A stretch of DNA of 64,000 nt from the NCBI RefSeq assembly GCF_027409185.1, contig NC_084463.1:66883852-66947851 (forward strand), read 5' to 3'. This DNA is from Cynocephalus volans. Lineage: Eukaryota > Chordata > Mammalia > Dermoptera > Cynocephalidae. How positions within the stretch are numbered: the first letter of the stretch is position 1; each line of letters starts with the position of its first letter. The translations under genes and the position numbers were made by a program. This document shows positions 49,931 to 62,604 of the stretch, in pieces. Below the pieces are notes generated by a model that had not been told where the DNA came from, searched no databases, and saw only the letters and a list, made by a program, of their open reading frames with translations.

Positions 49931-51896
49931 GTAAGTTCATGACAAAATGTAGACTGCTAAGAAATGTCAGTCCTCTATCTACTCTACAGCTATACTCTAC
50001 ACCAGCTCCTCACTCCTTCAAGATGCAAAATGAAGGATTTGCCTTGCACTTCTATTAAACCTTTAAACCCTAGATACCAACACACAATGGCAAATTACCA
50101 CATAAGGAAGCATCAGCCTCTATCTAGAAGGAGCAGACTGAAGACAGGACTTTCACGAATCTAAGTGAAAGGAATAAAAGAAAGAATTTTCACTAGCAAA
50201 TTTTCCTGTCCTTTAAGTTAATGCTCATGGAAATTGTCCTTTCACTTTTATTATTTCAATTCACAAACCAATTAAAGAAACTTTTTTTAATCCCATATCT
50301 ATTCCAGAAAGTGCTAGTATTTTCCACAAACAAACCATAACTCTTCACGTTATTGGAAATAGTTTCCATCTTCACATTTGCTGTTAAGATCTAAACTGCT
50401 GCCAGTGTGCGTACAATGCAAAGGCTTGGCCTCTGCTGTCCCCTAGTGGAATCACATTCTGCTACCCAAATTACTCATGAAATTTCTGAGAGTCACAAAA
50501 TGCAGCCAGACAAATAAAGCTAAGCGAGAATATTGCCGAAATTATTTTACTTTCTACTGATCTGGAAAAGAAAATAGTTATACATAAACTCCCACAGGCC
50601 CCCCCAAACCTCCCCAAATAAAAGCATTATAAAAGTTAGGAGTATCTGAGGTGTGCCTACCTTTCATTCCCAAATCTTTTCTATTTCCAACTGGGCATTT
50701 TTATAAGAAATGGAAGAGCTTGGTTTTATGAGTACCAAAAACTGTAAGCCCTAAAGAGAATCTCTCAAGTGGTAGAATGCACCACAGGATACAGCTTTAT
50801 AAAATTATATTCATATCCCTTGCTTCACTTGTCCCTAAAGGAGATCTTTTTTTTTTTTTAAGGTGTGTGTGTGGTTAAGGAAAATAAAGGGAAGTTTTTC
50901 TCGATGGCTCTAGATCAAAAGAATTTTAGACAGGTGAATGAATTAAAACAGAATAAGTACTTCAAAGCAACAAGTACCTGAATCACCCCTTACTTTTATT
51001 TAAAGTATAGAAAGGAAAGAACAGATTCCCCAAATCTTAGCTATTTGCTAACGAATTCATTTTCCTATATTCATATATTACAGTTCAATTCCAAAAGCAA
51101 ATACTATCTGGCAACCTGGTTTTAATTACAGCCTAACACATGACTTTAATTAGTCTCAAATTTTAATTTAGCCTTTATTCTATTCAATTATTCAGTCCTA
51201 TGGCCACAAAACTTTCTAATTATCTCTAAGCCCATTAATGGTAACTTTTAAAGTACCAGAGAACAAAATAAGCATTATATATGCTAAACCTTTCCACTGA
51301 CTACACATCTAAATAGTCAATTCAAAATATTTTTAATTGTTACAAAAGGTCAAACAGGCTGTACTTTAAAAATTGATGACTACATTAAAAATTACATTAA
51401 AACTTTTTTTTCAAATTAGTATTCTCTCTCTTCAGACACAATCATTGTGATGTTCTTCCTCTCCACGGTCATTAAGACCCAATTTAATGCTCACCACAGC
51501 ATGCTCAACTCCATAAGATGTTCAACTACATAAGATTTTCAACAACTTCTCCAGGAACAAAGAACCCTGAAATACTTCTCCGTCTTGGACCTTTTCTTGG
51601 TATACTGAGATGTCCAATAATCTTCATATAGGGAGAGTCATTTTTAAATACTGCTAAATGTATTCTAGGAAGGAGTCAGTCTGGTCTGCCCTATCCAGGT
51701 CCATATCATTGGTACATCTAAGAGCATGTAAGCCCGACATCCAATATGCTGTGAGACACCATATCCAACCTTACCTATCCAGAGGACCATAGGATGCAGA
51801 TGTGTACATAAGTACAGGTACACATGTATACATACCACACATTTACTGAGAACTAAACACTGGAGAAATAATGACTTCTCAGAATGTCTCACTATG
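49931..51896. other. DDX10 intron, unique part
   Basis: No exon between the paired DDX10 exons and no clear repeat. A T-run lies at 50849-50860. Confidence 0.35.
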
Positions 51897-52078
51897 GGGC
51901 CGGCCCGTGGCTCACTCGGGAGAGTGCGGTGCTGATAACACCAAGGCCCCGGGTTCGGATCCCATATAGGGATGGCCGGTTCGCTCACTGGCTGAGCGTG
52001 GTGCTGACAACACCAAGTCAAGGGTTAAGATCCCCTTACCGGTCATCTTTTAAAAAAAAATAAAAAAAAAATAAAAAA
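51897..52078 (+). repeat. tRNA-Ile-derived SINE dimer
   Basis: GGGCCGGCCCGTGGCTCACT, GCTGATAACACCAAGGCCC, GGTTCGGATCC, then GGCCGGTTCGCTCACTGGC and GATCCCCTTACCGGTC. Perfect duplication AGAATGTCTCACTATG at 51881-51896 and 52079-52094. Confidence 0.95.
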
Positions 52079-52335
52079 AGAATGTCTCACTATGAATAAT
52101 AATTCAAACATGTACCCAACAGATTAAGAACCACTCAGGCACCATGCACTTTCTTATAAAATGGAAAAGAGAACACACTGCTTTTCTACCCATGTCCCAT
52201 CTGACTTAGATACCAGAAGAAATAAAATCCTGAAGACAAGTTTGCCTGAATACACAATGACATCATACACAGAACCCAGTTCTAACTCTATTGCTTGTTG
52301 TTCAAAATACTATACCACTCGTTGCAATTAAGAGA

Positions 52336-52453
52336 GGCTGGCCAGTTAGCTCAGTTGGTTAGAGTGTGGTGCTGATAACACCAAGGCCAGGGTTTGATCC
52401 ATGCACCATACCCACCCAAAAATTAAAAATAAAAATAAAACATTCAAAAAATG
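52336..52453 (+). repeat. tRNA-Ile-derived SINE monomer
   Basis: GCTGGCCAGTTAGCTCAGTT and GCTGATAACACCAAGGCCAG; duplication GCAATTAAGAGA at 52324-52335 and 52454-52465. Confidence 0.93.
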
Positions 52454-52465
52454 GCAATTAAGAGA

Positions 52466-53699
52466 CATATTTTTGAACCCTATAGGATATAAACCCTATT
52501 TTTAAATAGTCTTTTATTATTATACTATTCTCTCCCTTCTTTCATGCTGGTCAAAGAAACACATTTAAGTGAGTACATTTTGATTATAACCCATATTTGA
52601 AGATGACCTCAGGGTAAATGTGAATCAATCAAAAAACATTTAAACACTCAAACATTCAAACATCGCTTATGAAAATTAAAAAACATATAGGAAAGAAGAG
52701 CTCTACTTCTTGTTAAGCCATAGAAGGACAGGAAAACCTTCACCAGCTGAAACAAACAAGAAGTTACCATATACAAACAAAAATTATATTTTTTTCCAAA
52801 GCCACCTGAAAACTACAGATCCAAAGAAATCTTAGACTAAACTCCAAAGGGACTTCCTGGATGAGCAAGGGATAGAGGAAACTTTCACACCTGGAGCCTC
52901 TTGATGAAACAGGCACAGGGCAGGTGAAAAAAGAAGCTTGCCAGAAAAGTACAGTCTTTGCTTGGACCTAAAGATCTTGCCATCCCTGGGAAAGCCTTAA
53001 ACAAAAGCCTGTGGCTTGAAATCACAAGCAACTGTTGGTCCAGTGAGATCAACATTGAAATCCATATCATAAATACTCAATAATCCAGGTTTGAGAGAGA
53101 AAATGTAAAACCAAAGAAACAGTCCATCTGTGGCTAATTGTAACTAATCATAACCTTATTGTGATTAATATTTAGGTTGCCATCAATTTTTAAACATTAC
53201 AAGTATTAGTAAGACAAACATCTCTATTGAAACTTTACTCATCTCTATTTTCTTAAGATCCATTTCTGGATGCGGAATTACAAAGGCAAAAAGAAGAACT
53301 CTAAGGCTTTGATAAGCATTACCAAATACTATCCAGAAAGATGTCAACTATTTATAATTCTACCAAAAGCATTCATCTCCAGGCTTCACTGCAACCTCAA
53401 TAGCAATGACATGTCATATAATCCTTTTTCATTAATTCAGATACCTTTCTATGCCATTTAGTTTCAAATGACTGACTTTGCTATGTTCTATTTCTCCCAC
53501 AGCTCTTGAGCAAAGGGTGCTTTCATGGAGTGGTGGATTTGGGGGAGAGGGGCACAAAAAGAAATATTTGGGAGTGGCCTCCAGCAATGCCTCTAATTCT
53601 TGCACTAGGAAGAAAGGAAAAAAATTCATGACTCCACACCGCTTTGCCTCTTACTAGAGCCTATACGCTAGAAGAGGACAAGATCTAGACTAGAGGAGT
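52466..53699. other. DDX10 intron, unique part
   Basis: No recognised repeat or exon. Short frames have no family support. Confidence 0.35.
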
Positions 53700-53850
53700 C
53701 ATACTGCTTTGCACTGGCTCTGTAGATCTTTGAACAAGTTGTTTAACTGCTCAAAGACTCAGTTTTTCCTCACCTGAAAACAGAGCTTTGAATAGTAGGT
53801 CCTATACCTGAGAGATCATTAGGATTTGATGAGATGATGATCAGTGAGCA
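53700..53850 (+). repeat. MIR SINE
   Basis: CAAGTTGTTTAACTGCTCAA, ACTCAGTTTTTCCTCACCTG and ATTTGATGAGATGATG follow MIR order. Confidence 0.65.
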
Positions 53851-54097
53851 GTTCTACTGACAAGTTTAGTAAGGGAAGATTAAAATAAAACTAAAGTAAG
53901 TTTTTCATGGATTCTTCTCAGCACTAATCGAGTACCTGCCATAATGATTTACAATAGCTGTGAAGCTGTTATCAACTCACACCACAAAATGCCAAACCAG
54001 CACTAAATGTACCTGAATCCTTCCATTCTTTGTCTGCAGTTGGGAAGCATGCTTTGTACTTAGCATCAAAAGCAAAGAAATGGGCCGCTACACCTAC

Positions 54098-54182
54098 CTG
54101 GCAGTTCTACCGGCTCTGTGAATATACGTGTTGGCATCCTCTGGACAATCAAACTGAAGAACCCAATTTACAGCCGGGAAAT
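54098..54182 (-). CDS. DDX10: DDX10 exon (motif [10 protein letters not shown])
   Basis: This 85-bp exon has acceptor TTTCTTTGTAG and donor GCCAG-GTAGGTG. It completes the Asp codon of motif V and reads [19 protein letters not shown] then IHRAGRTA, ending in AG of the next Arg codon. HRAGRTAR is motif VI of DEAD-box helicases, whose arginines contact ATP. The frame is open and I see no change from the human protein. On the plus strand an open frame crosses this exon, but it has no family match and is a shadow. Confidence 0.96.
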
Positions 54183-54809
54183 CTACAAAGAAAGAATGTC
54201 AAGTTTAAAAAAAAAAAAATCAGTTTAAATGTCTGTCCTGCTGCACTATTTATATTTTACAATATTGCTTGCCCAAACTTTCTATAACTATCACATCAAA
54301 CTAACAGATCATCTGTGAATCCTATTAGAAATAAAGTTAATTGTGTGAACCAAGAGATAAACATTTTTCTTTGACAAAGTGAACTTAAATTAATGACAGT
54401 GTATGAATGAGATTTCTTCATATCTGACATAGAAGAGACAAGCTGCTTTGGGTCAGACAAATAATGAAATACCCTGATATTTAATAACCTAAAAGAACCA
54501 CTTTTCATGGGGACCTAGTGAACTACAAAACCAGTTTCTAAATTTAAATGAAGGTTTACTTTTCCTGCTATTCCCACCTTTATCCGAAGTAATGTCTTTC
54601 TAGGTCCCTCCCCATTTCCTAGCAATAATTATTCCATATATATTTCTGGCTACAGAAGTTTCCATTCATTTCCAGAGAATCCTGCTCTCAACTCCTTGAT
54701 TTTGCTGCAAGGATTTCAAATCAATTTCTATCAAGGAAAAGGGCTGAGCACACAAAAAGATATTGGAAGATAATGATACTTAGAAGCATCAAACTGTCAC
54801 TAAGTCATA

Positions 54810-55041
54810 CACTCATACGTGGAATCTAAAAAAAAAACTGGCTCTCATAGAAGTAGAAAGTAGAACAACAGTTACCAGAGGCCAGGAGGGAAATGGGGTG
54901 GTGGGGGAAGTGGTGGACTAACAGGTACAAAACTATGCTGTCTACCCTAAGTGAATCATTGTGCAGTATATGCATATATTGAAACGACACAACTGTACCC
55001 CACAAAAATATACATGTAAATGTTAAATTTTTTTTTTTGAA
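54810..55041 (+). mobile_element. Short L1 3'-end insertion with target duplication
   Basis: L1 3' UTR sequence (ACAGTTACCAGAGGCCAGGA, TACCCCACAAAAATATAC) is flanked by a perfect 19-bp duplication, AAACTGTCACTAAGTCATA, at 54791-54809 and 55042-55060. A severely 5'-truncated retrotransposition. Confidence 0.85.
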
Positions 55042-55060
55042 AAACTGTCACTAAGTCATA

Positions 55061-55599
55061 TGATCTATTCAAAAGGGCAGAATTTCAGTATGTGGAGAAA
55101 GAACCAAGAAAAACAGAACAGAGATATTTAGAACAATTCTCTCAGGACTTGAAGTAAGCAGGTGACTCAGAAGGCAGGGGCATGTCACAATGCTACAAAC
55201 AGGAAGATGGGCTGAAAGCAGTACTTAGAGTCTCAAGTCCCCTACCCTCTCCTGTATAGTTGGGTCTCAAGACCAAGAGCCTTAATCTGGAAGAAGGCTT
55301 CAGACCCCAGGACACCAGATGCAGTAGAAGGCAGAGGCAGAGTGAAAACAGGGGTATTGAGGGAAAGCCTGCATGTCCACTTTCTTGCTAGGCTTCCAGA
55401 GAGCCAGCAGCAAGCTCAATTCTCATGAGGTTGAGGTTTTCTTCCCTAGAGAGATTAAATGCTGGAAGACAATATACTTCAACATTTTGTGTCTTCCACA
55501 AAATGATCGACTCTGTCTAAATCCCCTCACAATGAAGGCCATTAGTCAACAAGCCTCATCCATGTACAAATCACTTCAAATAGTTTTTTTGGTGCCTCA
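55061..55599. other. DDX10 intron, unique part
   Basis: No feature recognised. Confidence 0.35.
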
Positions 55600-56850
55600 T
55601 TGCTAAATATAAAAAGACATCTAATTGCAGAAAACTGAGAGAAGCCTCAAATATGAATGACAGAGAAAAGGCTACAGAGCAGAAACAGAAACAACGTGGA
55701 GAAGAAAACATAAAAACTTAATGCCTTCAGAGAGAGAAAACATGCATCCATCAAACAAGAGGCTGTAAAAAAGGAGGTCTACACACTTAAAAATTTTAAT
55801 TTTATTAGGGAAGTTGAAATATAAAGTCAAAGAAATACTCCAGAAAGAACAGGAAAAGGACAAAGAGATGGGCAATAGGAGAGAACAGGGAAATTAGAAG
55901 ATCAAAGAGGTCAAATCCTCCTCTAGAAAGAGTAAATAAGGGGCCGAGCCCGTGGCGCACTCGGGAGAGTGCGGCGCTGGGAGCGCAGCGATGCTCCCGC
56001 CGCGGGTTTGGATCCTATATAGGAATGGCCGGTGCACTCACTGGCTGAGTGCCGGTCACGAAAAAGACAAAAAAAAATTTAAAAAAGAGTAAATAAGGGT
56101 GAGGAAGGGGAGAAATTTTATAAGGCAGTTGTTAACTCAAAGAGAATTGCAAAAAAAAGTATAAGAAACAATCTAAGGAACTAATTCCCTCAGCAGCAAA
56201 CAATAATTACACAGTCAAAATAACATAAATATTGAATGTTATTTAACCAAAACACCAAGAAGCAATTCAAAGGTAAGTATCTTACAACTGAAAGAGATGA
56301 GTCTCTATACTGCTCAATATCGTATCTATTCAAGTTTAATTAAAATTAAATAAAATTAAACACTCATCCCTTCCTCAGTTCCACGAGCCACATTTCAAGT
56401 GTTTGATTGCCACATGTGGCAACTAGCTACAGTACTGGACGTAGAATATTTCATTAATCATAGAAAATTCTATTACAGTATGGGTCCAGAGTGAAAATGT
56501 ACACTGAATGCCTGCACAACAACTAAGTAGGACCTTGCACTAAGGTACATTATCATAAAATGTCAGGACTGTCAGGACACTGGATGAACAGAAAATCCTA
56601 AGTGTATCTAGAAAAAGAAAAGCAGGTTACAAAAAAAAGAATTAGAGAATCAGAAAAGCAAACACCTTCAACAGAATACTGACTTCTAGAAGACAATGAA
56701 AAATATCTGTAAAATTTAGAGAGAAAATTTCAAACTAAAATTCTATTCCCAACCTGATTATCATTCAAAGATATGCCATTATCAGATATGCAAAGACTCA
56801 AAATTTACCTCCCATGTACGCTTAGGAAGCTATTAGAAAATAAGATTAAA
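55600..56850 (+). mobile_element. HAL1/L1-like remnants with SINE and hAT inside
   Basis: Old L1/HAL1-like ORF1-region text at about 55650-55900 and 56560-56840 (TCCCAACCTGATTATCATTC) is broken by a SINE at 55941 and a hAT remnant at about 56310-56480 (CGAGCCACATTTCAAGTG, CCACATGTGGCAACTAGC). Confidence 0.55.
55941..56083 (+). repeat. tRNA-Ile-derived SINE, right unit shortened
   Basis: GGGCCGAGCCCGTGGCGCAC, GGGTTTGGATCC, then GGCCGGTGCACTCACTGGC and a jump from CTGAGT to GCCGGTCACGAAAAAGAC. Duplication AAAGAGTAAATAAGGG on both sides. Same shortened form as at 62858. Confidence 0.93.
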
Positions 56851-59500
56851 AAGGGAGAAAAAAAAGGTAAGCCAAGAAAGAAGACAGAGATATAGAAAGA
56901 AGAGTCCTAGGATGAGAAACGTGCATACGGCTTATGGAGCAACCAGTTCAGATTAGAACTAGAGGCAGAAGCTGCAAAAGGGAGGTCCCAAGGGGAAAAG
57001 AAACAGAACTGTGTCTGAACTGTTAGTAAACTAGGAATGTGGCATTTGCTTGAACATTAGAGAAATTAGAACTGGGAACATGGAAAACTAAGCAAAATTT
57101 TGTAACAACTTAATTATTAACTCAAAGAAAATCGCAAAAGAAAGCATAAGAAAGAAAGTAGCCCTAATACACTACACTTTCCTCAGAAGCAATTAATTTA
57201 TAACCAAAACAACGTAAATAAAAAAAGGTTTATTTAACCAGAAGTCGTGATATAACAATATATAATAGATGGCGGGTAGCAGAAGACGGTTGATTGTTAG
57301 AGAGGTAATAAAAGGAAGTTTCTGGATAATTTCTAAACTTGATAGATTTAAAAATGGCAGAACATAAGATTACTTAGGAATATGGAACTAAACACAAGAG
57401 GAAATAAAAGTTAAGGAGTTACTTCTAGCAGAGCCTGCATGTTCCCTTAACTCATTTTTACACCCATGTACGTGTATTATTAAAAATTAAAATTAAGAAT
57501 AAAGTTTAAAAAGATACTGGTATATTCTAAAGGAGTTCTTGGACATTTACAAAAGAGAGCTTCAGGATATTCACTGCAAGTGTTTGTAATGGAAAATAAA
57601 AAACAACTCTAAGTGTTCATTATTTACAGGAATGAACAGATAACTGCATAAATTCATACTATGGGGTACTCTTCATAAAAACACTGGATCTTTATACATC
57701 AACATGGAAAGACTTCAAAAGCAAGTCACAGACTAGTATGTATAACGATATTGTTTATATGAACTTCTAGAAGACCCAAGATAATACTAGAAATTGCTAA
57801 TGAATATATCCACAGAAAATACTTTTTAAAAAATAAACTAGAACACAGGCTCTTGACATTTTGTGCCATAGTTGAAGCCTATGAACTCCTCAAAATAATG
57901 TTTTAAATGCACAAATGAAAACATATAGGACTACAAGAGAAAACATTTCTAATAAAAACTATAGACATCAATATTTTTTATAGAATTTGATATACTAATG
58001 TATGGGCTTGTTTACTACATTAACTAACCTGACCTAATCGTGGGTCTAATAACCACCATAACATCTAAATAGGACTGAGTGTAAACAATATTCCAAGATA
58101 TCTGTAAAAACTAATGCAAAATGAAAACATCAAGGATTTCAGTAAGTGACAAAGTCATAGGTACTATTGAAACTATAATAGTTTGTTGCTTACCTTCATA
58201 ATGCTATATTTCAGTTAAAGGCTAGTGAAAATATGTAATTTTCTCCTCTTCAGAGTTCTCAGATCCACTGAATTCTATCACAGACTCTTTGGACTACAGG
58301 TAAAGAACCTTCAACTAAAAGTTTACACACCAAACATAAGACAGTAAGTGTGTTTGGAGAGAGGGGAGTAAAATGCAACAGAGAAACGGTACAAAAAGGG
58401 CTACATTGATTGCTATCTGATTTAAGAAAATCCAAGGAAAATATGACATTGTAAGTAGATAGTACGTGTGATTTTTTAGAATTATTTTATAATTAAGAAA
58501 GGAATCTGGCCCTTAAAAGGAGTAAACTTCAGTTCAAAATTTGCTTTTGTTGACCTAAAGCATTTTAGGTTCAAAAAATCAGAGACATATAAATACATAT
58601 AAACACAATCAAAATGTTTCAAAACTATATAGCCAAATAGTGATGAGGGGGTGGGGAAATGAGTTGTTATAGGGCTGAGAAAATAGCCCAGAGAGCTTTA
58701 AAAATATGCATATTTGGCTGCTATCTCCCGTCACCTGTGGATGAACCGATATGCCTGAGATATGCTTTAGAATACTCCAAGACAGACAGGAGGAAAAGGG
58801 GGATCATGACAAAGATCATTGTTAGAGCTGGATAATGTGTATATAAGAGTACATTAAACTTATTTTGCTTATGTTTAAAAATTTGCCATAATTAACAAAT
58901 ATAATAAAATTAAGTGATTGAAGAATTCAAATTACCACCTATATATTCTCATCCTTTGCTCCTTCCTACCTCTTAATTAGTTTTCCTCTCTAATTACTTC
59001 CACCCCATGCCACCGCCACAAAGGCACAAGTTGTAAACTAACACAGCGGCTTTTTGAAAATAAATTTAAATACATTACGTGTAGTGATTTTAAAATAAAA
59101 ATTAGAATGGTTGGTAAAAAGATGGACTTCATTGATTTTTCTTGTGAAATGAGTGACAATAGCTATCAACAAGTTTCCAATTTTCAAAGAAACAGGTTTT
59201 TTTTCATGTCTTTAAATGTTTAATCTTCCTTTGGTTTTATATGTTCTTCAGGATTCTATGGTAAAATTATCAATAAAAAAACAGTAAGAGCACAAAAGAT
59301 GCAAATATTATGGAAATTTTCACCAACAAATTCTTAACGGTAATCCACTCTCATCAATTTACTTATTTTTCCTCTTACAAAATAAGAGGAAAGAAAAGAA
59401 AGCCCACTTATGTGAATCTATTATATTTCCCAAAATACACCTTACAAGCAAATCATGTTTCCCATGATCACAGAAATTTCACTGTAGGAAGTTTTCTTAC
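56851..59500. other. DDX10 intron, old L1 tails and unique sequence
   Basis: About 57540-57870 resembles an old L1 ORF2 C-terminus, and 58720-58910 an old L1 3' tail (GGATAATGTGTATATAAGAG, AAAATTTGCCATAATTAAC). The remainder is unplaced. Confidence 0.45.
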
Positions 59501-59663
59501 CCAGCCCCCTAGCTGCAATATCAGTAGCAAAGAGCACTGCAGCTCTCTTACGGACAAATTCATTATAGACTTCCATTCTTCTCATCTGCTGCTGTCGACC
59601 ATGGAGGGCAAGGATAGAAATACCAGGACATAGCCGGCAGAACACTCGGTATAGTTACTGCAC
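59501..59663 (-). CDS. DDX10: DDX10 exon (motif V) with an in-frame stop
   Basis: This 163-bp exon has acceptor TGCCCAG and donor CTGG-GTAAGA. It encodes VQ, a stop, then LYRVFCRLCPG, LALHGRQQQMRRMEVYNEF and the motif V block LFATDIAARGL, ending one base into the Asp codon. Phases match both neighbours. The third codon is TAA (59655-59657) where the known protein has Tyr (VQYLYRVF). The only other changes I see are Arg to Cys in RLRPG and Val to Ile just after it. A protein stopped here would lose motifs V and VI and so RNA-dependent ATPase activity. The TAA may be a base-call error, or it may mark a non-functional copy; the sequence alone cannot tell. Confidence 0.95.
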
Positions 59664-61059
59664 CTGGGCATTAACAGAAGAATGAGTTTGGTACTGCCAG
59701 ATGGCAGCAATCTTACAAAATAAACAGCAAAAATGTACTAAGGAGCACACATTTCACCAATTAAAAAAATATTTTTTTAAATATTGAGCAGAGAAAAGGG
59801 AAATGTAGTCTTGAGTTGTGATCTTCAAACATTTTTGATCGAATTTTTCCTAAAATAATTTTTGGGGGGAAAAAATGCTCTTCTTGCATTTAAGTTATCT
59901 GAAATTTTTCCAAAATTGAATAGTTGCAAAAAATGTAATTACTGATAAATACTGATGTTTTAAAAATAAACACTTATCTCTTATAAACGTATCCAACGGA
60001 TTCTAAATAGCAAAGCAATTTAATACCCATCAATCATGCAAAAAATGTGAAGAAACTCCTTTAACAGAAAGAACTTTTACTTCCTTTCCTCCTTTAACTC
60101 TCATTTCTATTTCCTGATCCCACAGAACCATATCTTAAGTTTTAAGCTTGAAAATCTTATTAATCGTGTTATCATAATCCATAAGTTTCCACAACAAAAA
60201 AGTTAAAATTGATACACATTATTTTAATTTTCTGTTTATATGGCTTTATTAACTTTCTTCTCAGACTGAGAAATTATCATAATAGTAGTATAAAACTGAC
60301 CAAAACAAGAAATATATTAGGATTTGATAAATAACTATAAGACAAAATTTTATTGTAAATACATCTGAATGTACGGAACTAGAAGGAGCTTACTGTTTTA
60401 GTTTTATGTCTCTAGTTTATATACTCATAAACGGAAACTGGATTGATAGACTGAGGCAGAGTTCAGCATTTTATTCCTATTTTATCTAACATAGGAGTTA
60501 AGAAAATCTGTTCACATAAATACAGAAAAAGGACTAGAAGAAACCTTAACTCTGAACTCCTTCAAAATATGCCAAAAATCACAATGACAGATCAGCAAAA
60601 ATTATTTGTAATCATCTATCAGTTAATAACTCCATTAAAGTCTCTCTTCAATTCTGTTGAAGGTAAAGAATGGGACACCACCTAAATTGCAAAATCACGT
60701 GTTACAGAGTCAGCAGACACATTCATTTTCTCAATAGCAATACTCTAGTGAAAGGTTCTGATTCTGGGACAATGTACCAGTAAGACTGGGGATAGATGAA
60801 CTTACACCTGTCTTTTGTAAAGATATTAAAAGGGCCACCATGAAAGGGGAGATGGAAAAGTAGAATTTCCAGACCACAGATGCACTCAGGCAAATCAATC
60901 TCAGAAGAAGTACATACAGAAACTCAGGAAGTATAAACTGAGTTCATAAAAACTTTCTCTATCTCTTGAATCAGGACTGGCCTTGAATTGACAAACTAAC
61001 TGAGGGGGAAAACATATGTGGGATAAAGCCATGTAAGTTCTAAGTATGGAGTTTAATTC
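59664..61059. other. DDX10 intron, unique part
   Basis: No repeat or exon recognised. Confidence 0.35.
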
Positions 61060-62130
61060 TAATGTATAGAAAGTCACTGGAGGGTCTTAAGCAAGGCAAT
61101 GACATATTCCAGTTTCTACTTTCCAAAGATCCATTCTGGCTATTACGTGGGAAAACTACAGGAAAGAGAGAGAATGGGGAGACAAATTAGAAGGCTAAGA
61201 CAAAGTTAAGCATGGTTCAGACTGCACTGTAGCATGGGAGGGGGTGAGAAGTGACAGAGCTTATGAGTTATCGATAGATTTAATATGGGATGAAGACAGA
61301 CAGGAATTAAGGATTCAGTCATTTATCAAGATGGGGAAGAGTTGGGGGAGGAAGACATAGGGACAGGAACTCTTAAATTGCTTTTCCTATGTTAAATTTG
61401 AGATGCATTGTAGGTATGCAACATACCCAGTAGTCAAGGGGATACACAAGTCTGGAGCTCAGGAAAGAAGTTAGGGCTTGAGATGTGGATTTGGCAGTTG
61501 TTAGCACATAGATGGAATTTAAAGCCATGAAACTAATGATGTTACTTAGAAAGAAAGCATAGATGGGAAAAGAGTGGAGTAGAGTGATCTGAGGCACTCC
61601 AAACTGCAGAGGTCAAGTAGAGGAGGTTAAAATTAGAGTAGTCAGAAAACATGAGGGGAGGACAGGTTAATGACTGAGGAGTCACAGCAGTCTAAAGACT
61701 GCTTCAAGAGGGAGAAAATGGTCAGCAGTACCAAATGCTTCTAAGAGGTCAAGTAAGATAAAGACTGATAACTGAGCACCACCTCTGGAAAGCTGCATCC
61801 CTTAATAAAGGCTGACTCAAAGGTGGGCTAAGGAGAGAAAAGGAGATGATAAAGTGACTCAGCTATTAGAGATAAGCCTTTAGGAGAATTTGCTATGAAG
61901 AAGAGCAGAGAAAAGAGGTAGTGACTAGAAAGGGACACAGGATTTGATTTTTATTTTTAATATGGGCAATATTAAAGAATGATAGGGAGAAAAGAAAATG
62001 CAGGAGAGAAAGGGGTATTTGCAGTAGCAAAGGACTTGAGCACACGAGAAGACAGTCTAACACACAAGAAGAGTTAGTCACAGATACAAGCAAGGACACT
62101 TTGTCTACTGTGACAAGAAGAAAAGCAGAG
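61060..62130 (-). repeat. Long L2 LINE fragment
   Basis: GGAGTTTAATTCTAATGTAT, AAGCAAGGCAATGACATATT, TTAAATTTGAGATGCATTG, GGAATTTAAAGCCATGAAAC and GAGGTCAAGTAAGATAAAG run over 1 kb in reverse-complement L2 order. The longest L2 in the window; no frame survives. Confidence 0.75.
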
Positions 62131-62526
62131 TATTACAAAGCAGAAACTTTAACAGGACTCTCAGATTTATTTCCTAACATCTAGATACCAAAACCATCCT
62201 TTTTTAGAAGATATAAAGTCCTGAAAATCTAAAATAGGTCTGAAAAAAATATGAAGTTATTCTTTACATAGTAAAATGATAGAGTTCAAGTGTTTTCACC
62301 CAACAAGAGAAACAAACCACCATTCATCTTCCCCACAAGCTGGAGGGAAACTCACCTGCATATTTATCAAGCTCAGCTGTTGTAAAAGCTATAAATCTAG
62401 AAATGATCTACAAGATGCCAACTACTGTATGTGATCAGGAGTCTGAAACATGGTACAAGAAAAACTGGCACACAAAATTGACCATGCTCCCTTCTCCTTA
62501 GGGGAGGAGACAAAGTTTTCTCACAT

Positions 62527-62598
62527 GAGTGCTCCAAAAAGTTCATGGAAAGATTTGTATTATCTTTTACTTCTATTTTTCCATGAACTTTTTTTCAT
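62527..62598. mobile_element. 80-bp palindromic MITE, copy 3
   Basis: GAGTGCTCCAAAAAGTTCAT and TTTTTCCATGAACTTTTTTT form the inverted ends. The core is in the opposite direction to copies 1 and 2. Confidence 0.8.
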
Positions 62599-62604
62599 GA
62601 TGAA

